Assembly: GCA_014376325.1 (NCBI GenBank)
Contig: JACMRP010000090.1
Span: 1 to 7,654 of the forward strand
Length of the DNA: 7,654 bases
Direction: 5' to 3'
From: Pseudobdellovibrionaceae bacterium
Lineage (GTDB): Bacteria > Bdellovibrionota > Bdellovibrionia > Bdellovibrionales > Bdellovibrionaceae
The notes under the pieces were generated by a model, which saw nothing but the letters and a program-made list of their open reading frames with translations, was not told where the DNA came from and ran no database searches. How positions within the stretch are numbered: the stretch's first letter is position 1; every line of letters starts with the position of its first letter. A program made the translations under genes and the position numbers. Of this stretch, positions 1 to 5,180 are shown in pieces.

Positions 1-764
1 AAAAAATAGTCCGTTGCGGCCTTAAGTTCTTTATGACGCTCTTGTTTCAGATACAAAAATAAATGCGCAGGTCTGATTAAATTCTGCGCGGCTCGTACGC
101 CAATTCCGTAACCCTTGCCCAGGTCTAGGACGCATAAAACGCGTTCCGTTTGGATTCCTTGTAGGTGCATAATTTCGGCCATGATTGCTGCGCCGAGTAA
201 CTCATCAATTTCAGCAAGACCGCAGCCGTAACCGAATTCGGTCCCACCTGTCTTCAGCGGGCGATTGGCTTCGACCGCGCCGGGCGCTAAGCAAGTAACG
301 CCGGTCCCACGGCTAGAGACGTCCCAAGTGACTCCGCGGCTCTGAACTGTGCCGTTCCAGATACCACGTCCGTCGCCGGATGTTTTGCCTTGTTTGTTGG
401 AGTGCTGTAATTGCAAGTAGCGAGTCGCCATAAATTTATTTGGCAAAATGCTATCTTGCGGAATTCTTTTTTTAGTAAGCTCGTCGTATTCGTTGATGAT
501 CTGTATCGCGAATGTTTCAACAAGTTTTGCCTCCAACTCATCCGTCATTTGGTGAGGATGTTGGGCATCGATCAAACCCATTTCTTTTGCGAGTACAAAA
601 TTAAAGTAAGCAACTTTTCCAGAACTCAATTTGCGAACACGGTAAGCGACGTAACCTTCGGGGACTTCTTCCATCCAAGGATGTTCGCCGTTCAGTTTAC
701 CAAAAGAAGAGTAGAAACTCTCTGCTTCGATCGATCTTTTGGTAACCGCGTTTTTCGTCCGCAT
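1..764 (-). CDS. Divergent SelO/YdiU-family (UPF0061) protein adenylyltransferase-like protein, N-terminal part, cut by window edge
   Basis: The reading frame is open from ATG (764-762) to the window edge, giving 254 residues without a stop. The C-terminus lies outside. An AAGGA about 11 nt upstream of the ATG is a plausible, slightly distant ribosome site. Residues 130-138 (GDGRGIWNG) match the SelO GDGRA-x-LLGE block. Residues 148-155 (DVSSRGTG) match DLQLKGSG, and 197-210 (EIMHLQGIQTERVL) match SEAMHALGIPTTRAL. Residues 220-253 match the A-V-L-x-R-x-A-P-S-H...EY block. SelO proteins have a pseudokinase fold and transfer AMP from ATP to protein hydroxyls, often in redox homeostasis. The canonical catalytic Lys of LKG aligns with Arg152, and the REYL Glu has no obvious equivalent. 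Known SelO proteins are about 480-550 residues, so roughly half is present. The metal/catalytic Asp and Asn residues lie beyond the window. Family assignment rests on motif recall; biochemical activity is uncertain. Confidence 0.66.
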   Translation of the reverse strand, partial: MRTKNAVTKRSIEAESFYSSFGKLNGEHPWMEEVPEGYVAYRVRKLSSGKVAYFNFVLAKEMGLIDAQHPHQMTDELEAKLVETFAIQIINEYDELTKKRIPQDSILPNKFMATRYLQLQHSNKQGKTSGDGRGIWNGTVQSRGVTWDVSSRGTGVTCLAPGAVEANRPLKTGGTEFGYGCGLAEIDELLGAAIMAEIMHLQGIQTERVLCVLDLGKGYGIGVRAAQNLIRPAHLFLYLKQERHKELKAATDYF

Positions 765-838
765 TGCTATATCAGTCCTTTGTAGTGAGGCCGGAGCCTT
801 CTCTTATATCGGCTGATGTTCCATGTACTTAAATGAGA

Positions 839-906
839 CGTGGACATTCTAGACAAGAGTCTGGAGTGAGTGCCAAAACTTTCGAAATCGAAATTTAACG
901 TCCACG
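839..906. repeat. Spaced inverted repeat with internal hairpin
   Basis: CGTGGAC (839-845) is the reverse complement of GTCCACG (900-906). The match extends to 10 positions with one mismatch (CGTGGACATT versus AACGTCCACG). Between the arms lies a compact hairpin, TCTAGAC-AAGA-GTCTGGA (848-865), with a 7-bp stem that includes one G-T pair. As RNA this could form a branched structure upstream of the exported-protein gene; as DNA it could be a protein-binding site. The arms are short enough that chance is not excluded. Confidence 0.35.
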
Positions 907-961
907 AGGTGATCATATTGTTATCTTACGCGTTAAACAAAATGAACCAGAACGTTTTTTT

Positions 962-972
962 CCTAAATTAGG
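962..972. promoter_or_regulatory. Perfect 11-bp palindrome CCTAA-A-TTAGG
   Basis: This perfect inverted repeat lies about 65 bp upstream of the GTG start of the exported-protein gene, where a repressor or activator operator would be expected. No regulator is assigned. An AT-rich palindrome of this size can also arise by chance. Confidence 0.25.
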
Positions 973-1036
973 CGTTGTTCTCACCTTTAGTCGGCCTTTC
1001 AAACGAACGATAAGCTTGGGGTCGGAGGTATTTATC

Positions 1037-1672
1037 GTGAAATCAGTGTTTCTAGCAATCTTCGGAACCATCGTGCTTTCCGCCGCCATTACCCAGGCGG
1101 AGCGCAAAGAAGACCTGAGCACCCTCGTGAAATTAAATTTCGCAGAGGCCCCGACGTGCGACGGACGGCCTGAGTTTATCACGGAAGTACGACCGCAAAT
1201 TTTAGGTGGGTTTGAAAAACTTCCGAAGCTAGTCCTGGTTGCAAGCGAGTCAGATTATTACATCGAATCGAAATCCAATGGCGGCGATGTTCGAATCCAC
1301 TCTTATCAGTCTTTCAGATCCGCAAGCGCTAAAGAGAAATCAAAAATTATTTGCGGCTCTTCTAAAACGCCAGAGAGCGGTCGGTTTGCGTTGTTCGCAC
1401 CGACATTGATCGACACTACCCTTGCTAAAAAAGTGGGACAGAGTCTCTGGCAATTTCAGATGCTGACCGACAAGCGTGGTTTTTCTGTCTGGAATCAGCG
1501 AAGTCTGGCCTTTTCAGAAAATGAGAGCTTAGAAAAAAATGTTCTGCAGTTTGGTGGTAACTATCGCATTTACCAACTTAGTCCCGACCAATACGAAGTG
1601 GTAATTTCTAAAGACGAGGGGGGATTGGTTCAATACCTCTCCGTCAAATACGATGTCGTTAAAAACTTCTAA
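1037..1672 (+). CDS. Exported protein of unknown function, 211 aa
   Basis: I chose the GTG at 1037 because a strong GGAGG (1024-1028) lies 8 nt upstream. It also puts a clean signal peptide at the N-terminus: Lys2, a hydrophobic core (residues 4-18) and a likely signal peptidase I site after A-I-T-Q-A (residue 21). An in-frame TTG at 1016 would lengthen the protein but has no comparable ribosome site and would bury the signal. The mature part of about 190 residues has no motif that I recognise. It has only two cysteines, C41 and C106, which could form a disulfide. The second half is rich in Tyr/Gln/Val strands (QFGGNYRIYQLS, QYEVVISKDEG, LVQYLSVKYDV), suggesting a beta-rich C-terminus, so a periplasmic or secreted location is likely. 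No function is proposed. The gene is monocistronic by position, and its stop overlaps that of the opposing gene. Confidence 0.8.
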   Translation: MKSVFLAIFGTIVLSAAITQAERKEDLSTLVKLNFAEAPTCDGRPEFITEVRPQILGGFEKLPKLVLVASESDYYIESKSNGGDVRIHSYQSFRSASAKEKSKIICGSSKTPESGRFALFAPTLIDTTLAKKVGQSLWQFQMLTDKRGFSVWNQRSLAFSENESLEKNVLQFGGNYRIYQLSPDQYEVVISKDEGGLVQYLSVKYDVVKNF

Positions 1673-2835
1673 ACAAATTGTACGCACGCAAACCCACCAT
1701 AGAGCGTCCGCAAGTTTGTGACCTGTCCTTGGTAAAGCCGAGCTACGACAAGTTGCAAACGTCCTTGATAAGCATAACAACGAAGATCGTATTTAAAACT
1801 CTGCGGACCGTCGGCAGTTTCGAAAACTATTTCAGGTGCTGGAATGTACTCTTGCGCGATGAATTCGTGGCCAATAATTTCGTTGAAGGCTTTTCGGCTG
1901 ATCGAAGCGCCACGGAAGGACTGCTTTGAGCCAAAGGCACGTTTCGGTTTGAAGAACAGTGTCTTACGCTTTGCCCAGACGTCTTCTTGGAGTTCACTAT
2001 TAATGTCCATGCATGCGGGAACGACCGATGACAATAATTCGCGTTCGGCAGCGCTGACGCCCCAAGTATCCAGGTTGTCCGGTTGGGACCAATCAATCAT
2101 GCGCTGTTTGTCGGCTAATAAAAAGTATTCGTAAGGATTCGGAGAAAGGCACACGCCGCGCGAGTCGAAATTTTCTTTAAGCGCAGCGCTTTCGACTTCT
2201 TGTAATAAAAAATCTGTATAGCGATTGTAGATAAAATCCGCGGCCGAAATGTCGACGCTGCGGAAGTCAGAGATTTTTGAATCCCAACCCCACGATTTAA
2301 AATACTCATCGTAGACCAGAAATTCCACATAGAGCCGCTGTTGCTCCGGATGATCGTCGATCGTCGCGATCCTGAATCCCTTAGCAGTAGACTTTCCTTG
2401 CAGTTTTATTTCTGTTTCAATATCGCGCCGGATTTCTTGTATTGAAAAATCGGAGACCGGCAAAGTCACCTCGCGTGCCCGGTACATTTCGTAACCGAGC
2501 GCCAAGAAAGAAGCATTCGTATTTACTTCGATTAATTTTAAACGATTATTGGGATTCACATGAAAATCGTAGCTCATGGCGATCGATTTGTTACCGGGAT
2601 CTGCGATCTGAAGATGTTCTAAATCGGCTTGATAGAATTTTTGATATTCGGGCATTTGACGAAGTCCGAAAAGTAAAGCGACCGAGTCTTGCGCTTCCTT
2701 CAAAACACTTTTTGGTAGTTCGACCGTGAACGGCGAAAGCAGATTATCCGAAATTAAATTATCAATTTCGGGTTTGTTTTTCAAACCTGGTAATGTGGCC
2801 TTAAGGTGAGCTAAAAATTTATTTTTAGGACTCAT
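1669..2835 (-). CDS. Conserved ATP-grasp-type protein of unknown substrate, 388 aa
   Basis: The ATG (2835-2833) shares its A with the TAA stop of the peroxiredoxin gene (TAATG). I preferred this start to an upstream in-frame codon at 2886 that would overlap the peroxiredoxin coding region. The protein belongs to a widespread conserved-hypothetical family with ATP-grasp-like motifs. These include YDFHVNPNNRLKLIEVNTNA (89-108), YNRYTDF (203-209) and a phosphate-binding-like segment FFKPKRAFGSKQSFRGASI (294-312). The ending is DLRCYAYQGRLQLVVARLYQG (350-370) then N374 and GGFA (380-383). The Lys, Glu and Asn residues of these motifs are what ATP-grasp enzymes use to bind ATP and Mg2+. Such enzymes ligate a carboxylate to an amine or thiol through an acyl-phosphate. 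The substrate is unknown. No signal peptide or membrane segment is seen, so it is probably cytoplasmic. Coupled translation with the peroxiredoxin suggests a linked role, which is inference. Confidence 0.8.
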   Translation of the reverse strand: MSPKNKFLAHLKATLPGLKNKPEIDNLISDNLLSPFTVELPKSVLKEAQDSVALLFGLRQMPEYQKFYQADLEHLQIADPGNKSIAMSYDFHVNPNNRLKLIEVNTNASFLALGYEMYRAREVTLPVSDFSIQEIRRDIETEIKLQGKSTAKGFRIATIDDHPEQQRLYVEFLVYDEYFKSWGWDSKISDFRSVDISAADFIYNRYTDFLLQEVESAALKENFDSRGVCLSPNPYEYFLLADKQRMIDWSQPDNLDTWGVSAAERELLSSVVPACMDINSELQEDVWAKRKTLFFKPKRAFGSKQSFRGASISRKAFNEIIGHEFIAQEYIPAPEIVFETADGPQSFKYDLRCYAYQGRLQLVVARLYQGQVTNLRTLYGGFACVQFV

Positions 2836-3374
2836 TATTTGATCGTCAGTAGGTGCTGATCGCCTTTGTTCCAGCCCGCTTGGCAAAGCTCGCCAGACTG
2901 AAGTGCCAAGACGACACGTAAAATTTCTTTCGCATCACGGCCGATCGAAGTGTTGTGAATGCCCATGTATTGGATTTTTTGCTCTGGATCGATAATGAAT
3001 GTCCCGCGCGTGGCGATTCCGCGATCTTCGATTAGAACTCCGTAATCGCGAGAAATTCTTTTAGTTAGATCCGCGATCAGCGGATAACCGAGATTGCCCA
3101 AGTCGTCGCGCAACCAGCGTTTATGAGAATGAACGGAGTCGACACTTGCTCCGATGATGACGGCATTCGCTTTTTTAAACTCAGGCAAAAATTCACGAAA
3201 CTGAGTGAGCTCCGTCGGGCAGACGAAAGTAAAATCTAAAGGATAAAAAAACAGAACGACCCACTGGCCCTTCATTTCTGCAAGGGACAAGGTTTTGATC
3301 TCTCCCGCATCGCAGACGGCTTGCGTGGTAAATTGGGGGGCTGGCTGATCGATCATGGGCATGTAGGACGGCAT
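2835..3374 (-). CDS. Peroxiredoxin, AhpC/TSA typical 2-Cys family, 179 aa
   Basis: This is a cytoplasmic thiol peroxidase that reduces hydrogen peroxide, organic hydroperoxides or peroxynitrite and is recycled by AhpF, thioredoxin or a similar donor. The sequence shows the active-site pattern P45-x3-T49-x2-C52 (DFTFVCPTEL), with C52 the peroxidatic cysteine. R123 lies in the RGTFIIDP block, and the resolving cysteine C164 sits in GELCQAGW. An extra cysteine occurs at C21. Length is close to the usual 180-200 residues. The GGLG loop and the C-terminal YF helix of overoxidation-sensitive eukaryotic enzymes are absent (NLGYP is found instead), as in robust bacterial types. The ATG start is supported by AGGAG 6 nt upstream. 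It is the first gene of a two-gene unit and is divergent from exonuclease III, consistent with an oxidative-stress setting. No AhpF or thioredoxin reductase gene lies in the window. Confidence 0.95.
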   Translation of the reverse strand: MPSYMPMIDQPAPQFTTQAVCDAGEIKTLSLAEMKGQWVVLFFYPLDFTFVCPTELTQFREFLPEFKKANAVIIGASVDSVHSHKRWLRDDLGNLGYPLIADLTKRISRDYGVLIEDRGIATRGTFIIDPEQKIQYMGIHNTSIGRDAKEILRVVLALQSGELCQAGWNKGDQHLLTIK

Positions 3375-3390
3375 CGCGGGCTCCTAATCT

Positions 3391-3411
3391 CATTAATGCT
3401 GAACGTTAACG
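3391..3411. promoter_or_regulatory. Two 8-bp palindromes in the peroxiredoxin/exonuclease III divergent region
   Basis: CATTAATG (3391-3398) and CGTTAACG (3404-3411) are both perfect palindromes whose centres lie 13 bp apart. They sit just upstream of the peroxiredoxin ribosome site and immediately before the -35 of the proposed exonuclease promoter. A shared operator is possible. No known OxyR or PerR box can be recognised. Confidence 0.3.
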
Positions 3412-3412
3412 C

Positions 3413-3441
3413 TTGGTCCGGTGGTTGCGAAACCCTATTGT
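3413..3441 (+). promoter_or_regulatory. Candidate sigma-70-type promoter for the xth operon
   Basis: TTGGTC (3413-3418) is followed after exactly 17 bp by TATTGT (3436-3441), matching consensus at 3/6 and 4/6 positions. Transcription would start near 3448, about 36 nt before the GTG of exonuclease III. This supports the GTG start over the longer in-frame start at 3421, which would lie between the two promoter boxes. Confidence 0.4.
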
Positions 3442-3483
3442 TGCTTCAACTTTTTCCAGATGCAAGCCGTGGGGAGGTCCGTC

Positions 3484-4248
3484 GTGAAAATCGTCTCTTG
3501 GAACTTAAATGGGATCCGCGCCTGCCACAAAAAAGGCCTGACCGATTTCGTCAAAAAAGAAAAGCCCGATATTTTTTGCGTGCAAGAAACAAAAGCACAC
3601 ATCGATCAAGTTGAAGACGAAGCTAAGCATCTTGGTTACAAACACTTCTATTGGTCTTCGGCCACAAAAAAGGGTTATTCAGGAGTTGCGACTTTTACCG
3701 ACCAAGAGCCGAAGCAGAACAATATCGGTTGGGGACAGTTAGAGTATTCTTCTGAAGGACGCATCATCAATACCGACCATGGCGCTTTCGAACTTTATAA
3801 TATTTATTTTCCTAACGGAGGCTCTGGAGATGTCCGTCACGATTTTAAACAAAAGTTTCTGAAAGATTTGAATGCGCACCTGAAAGAAAAAATCAAAAAA
3901 GGCAAACAGCTGATCGTCGTCGGAGACTACAATGTGGCGCATAAGCCAATAGACGTTCATGATCCGGTGCGACTTTCGAAAGAAAGTGGCTTTTTACCAG
4001 AAGAACGCGAATGGTTTGATTCGTTTTTAGATCTTGGATTCACAGATACGTTCCGCATGTTTCATCCGGAGCCGCAAAGATATTCTTGGTGGTCTTACCG
4101 TGAACTAGCTCGGATATCGAATCGCGGTTGGCGTATCGATTACATCTGCGTGACGAAGGGATTGGAAAAATCCGTTGTCTCCGCTGATATTCTGGACGAC
4201 GTACAGGGCTCAGATCATTGCCCGGTCGTCGCTACACTGAAGATTTAG
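3484..4248 (+). CDS. xth: Exodeoxyribonuclease III (class II AP endonuclease), 254 aa
   Basis: This Mg2+-dependent nuclease of the ExoIII/APE1 family cuts 5' of abasic sites and removes blocked 3' ends in base-excision repair, including oxidative damage. The GTG at 3484 is chosen because GGAGG (3473-3477) lies 6 nt upstream and the protein then starts MKIVSWNLNGIRA, as family members do. Visible motifs are N7 (WNLNG), the metal ligand E35 (VQETKAH) and Y108 in NIYFPNG. D148 and N150 lie in GDYNVAH, D219 in GWRIDYI, and D244-H245 in GSDHCPV. These are the full catalytic set and the length (about 255) is typical. No signal peptide is seen, so it is cytoplasmic. It heads an operon with fxsA, whose ATG follows after 7 nt, and is divergent from the peroxiredoxin. 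Confidence 0.95.
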   Translation: MKIVSWNLNGIRACHKKGLTDFVKKEKPDIFCVQETKAHIDQVEDEAKHLGYKHFYWSSATKKGYSGVATFTDQEPKQNNIGWGQLEYSSEGRIINTDHGAFELYNIYFPNGGSGDVRHDFKQKFLKDLNAHLKEKIKKGKQLIVVGDYNVAHKPIDVHDPVRLSKESGFLPEEREWFDSFLDLGFTDTFRMFHPEPQRYSWWSYRELARISNRGWRIDYICVTKGLEKSVVSADILDDVQGSDHCPVVATLKI

Positions 4249-4255
4249 GAGTTTT

Positions 4256-4801
4256 ATGTTTTTGCTGCCATTCGTATTCATAATTTTAGAAGTTCTCGCC
4301 TTCACCACGATCACGCACTTCTATGATTTTTGGGATATCCTATTTATCTACGCGGCCCCAAGTTTTCTGGGAATCATAATATTTTCGATGTTGGGCCGTA
4401 AGCTTGTCGCCACACTTCAGGGCGGAATGCGTCCCGGTCAGCTGCCAAGCGATCAAATCCTGAACGGCGCCGCCATGCTAGTCGGCAGCGTGCTTCTGAT
4501 CGTGCCGCTCGCGACGCCAAGACTGCTTGCGATATTTTTGATAGTTCCCGGAGTTAGACATTTTTCGATTTTCATTTTTAAAACTTACATCTTCAAAAAG
4601 ATTTCGAAGAGCGCGTTTACGTTTGTGAAGTTCGGGGGAGCCGGCCCCAGCGGCCCATTTGGTGGCGGACCTCGTAGGGCGCCTAGTGGCTTCGTATTTC
4701 CGCGAGATGATCAGCCTCAAGAGCGCGATGCTGAAGTCGTGAACGTAACGCCCATCGAAATCACGCACACGAAGATCAAGCCCGGTTCGGAATCGAACTA
4801 G
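4256..4801 (+). CDS. fxsA: FxsA-family inner-membrane protein, 181 aa
   Basis: FxsA of E. coli is a small cytoplasmic-membrane protein known for relieving F-plasmid exclusion of phage T7 when overproduced; its normal role is unclear. This protein begins MFLLPFVFIILEVLAF and has about three to four hydrophobic segments (roughly 4-20, 27-46, 71-86 and 88-99). The middle has the family pattern: GRKLVATLQGGMRPGQLPSDQILNGAAMLVGSVLLIVP, then LIVPGVRHF (about 48-103). The cytoplasmic-type tail (about 127-181) is Gly/Pro-rich, then charged and variable. The ATG has AGGAG 4-5 nt upstream that overlaps the stop codon region of xth, so co-expression is likely. The family has many tails of differing length, so the tail is not evidence of damage. 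Confidence 0.82.
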   Translation: MFLLPFVFIILEVLAFTTITHFYDFWDILFIYAAPSFLGIIIFSMLGRKLVATLQGGMRPGQLPSDQILNGAAMLVGSVLLIVPLATPRLLAIFLIVPGVRHFSIFIFKTYIFKKISKSAFTFVKFGGAGPSGPFGGGPRRAPSGFVFPRDDQPQERDAEVVNVTPIEITHTKIKPGSESN

Positions 4802-4995
4802 TGAGAAACTGGTCCCCTTTGGTGTTGATGGCAGGGTCTATGCACTGTTATCTCCCGAATGGAATTATCTTGCAGTCATTGCGGCTCTTCCGGCGAATCT
4901 GGAACACCACGAAGGATCCGGCAAAACTTGCGGCGCATATTTCGCTCTATGTTTTCTATCATAATTTGATTCTGATCCAGAATCCGAGTCGGTAG
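4801..4995 (+). CDS. Doubtful small ORF, 64 aa, overlapping the fxsA stop
   Basis: A GTG at 4801 overlaps the fxsA stop as TAGTG and opens a 64-codon frame ending in TAG at 4993-4995. This is the classic arrangement of a translationally coupled last gene of an operon. However, no good ribosome site is visible and the predicted product (MRNWSPLVLMAG...) has no recognised motif. A competing +2 frame from about 4749 to 4970 has more ordinary codon use (LVPFGVDGRVYALLSPEW around 4809-4862), but it lacks a strong start codon. The segment may be a real small protein, a decayed gene or non-coding 3' sequence. Treat it as unproven. Confidence 0.25.
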   Translation: MRNWSPLVLMAGSMHCYLPNGIILQSLRLFRRIWNTTKDPAKLAAHISLYVFYHNLILIQNPSR

Positions 4996-5024
4996 GTTTT
5001 CTTTGATTACAGAGTCACTGCAAA

Positions 5025-5075
5025 CAGGCTTCCTGCCTGAAAGGGGCACTGCCCCATTCCCCGCTTCTTCCGCGG
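5025..5075. repeat. Cluster of three short hairpins
   Basis: Three inverted repeats follow one another. They are CAGGC-TTCCT-GCCTG (5025-5039), GGGGCA-C-TGCCCC (5043-5055, a perfect 13-bp odd palindrome) and CCGC-TTCTTCC-GCGG (5061-5075). They lie in the convergent gap between the fxsA operon and the PBP gene, where transcription from the left should end. None is followed by a T-run, so they are not classic intrinsic terminators. They could be a Rho-type or RNA-stabilising 3' structure, or a dispersed intergenic repeat family. Confidence 0.4.
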
Positions 5076-5135
5076 CATCACGCCTCTGAAGATCTTAGCA
5101 GTTAGGATGTGTGGTGCCGTCGATTAACGAATAAC

Positions 5136-5164
5136 CTGTTGATAATATTCTTATTTATCAACAG
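5136..5164 (-). terminator. 10-bp inverted repeat, candidate terminator of the PBP gene
   Basis: CTGTTGATAA (5136-5145) and TTATCAACAG (5155-5164) pair perfectly around a 9-nt AT-rich loop. The structure begins 16 nt beyond the PBP stop codon (5183-5181), the right place for a 3' hairpin. The stem is AT-rich and followed on the minus strand only by a mixed GTTATTCGTT, so termination strength is uncertain. Each arm contains TTATCAACA, one base from the common DnaA box TTATCCACA, so a protein-binding role is an alternative. Confidence 0.45.
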
Positions 5165-5180
5165 CAAAGGTGACCAGTTT

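Larger units (their letters stand above)
765..1036. other. Divergent intergenic region between the SelO-like gene and the exported-protein gene
   Basis: No convincing ORF longer than about 20 codons with a ribosome site is present on either strand. The region must hold the promoters of both flanking genes. It contains a spaced inverted repeat (838-906), a short hairpin within it (848-865) and a small AT-centred palindrome (962-972). No -35/-10 pair is good enough to call. Confidence 0.6.

Noticed and set aside
287..541. Minus-strand 84-codon frame overlapping the SelO-like gene
   Set aside because: It is in a different frame from the motif-bearing one and has no independent support.
411..785. 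Plus-strand 124-codon open frame
   Set aside because: It lies entirely antisense to the SelO-like gene, whose family motifs are clear; there is no ribosome site and no recognisable product.
1016..1036. Upstream TTG start of the exported-protein gene
   Set aside because: The GTG at 1037 has the strong GGAGG site and gives a normal signal peptide; the TTG extension contains the ribosome site itself.
2836..2886. N-terminal extension of the ATP-grasp protein
   Set aside because: It would overlap the peroxiredoxin coding region by 17 codons; the TAATG junction provides a better, coupled start.
3421..3483. Longer start for exonuclease III
   Set aside because: The extra residues do not resemble the family, the candidate promoter lies over them, and the GTG at 3484 has its own GGAGG.
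4478..4768. Minus-strand 96-codon frame across fxsA
   Set aside because: It is antisense to a gene with recognisable family pattern and has an arginine/lysine-rich shadow composition.
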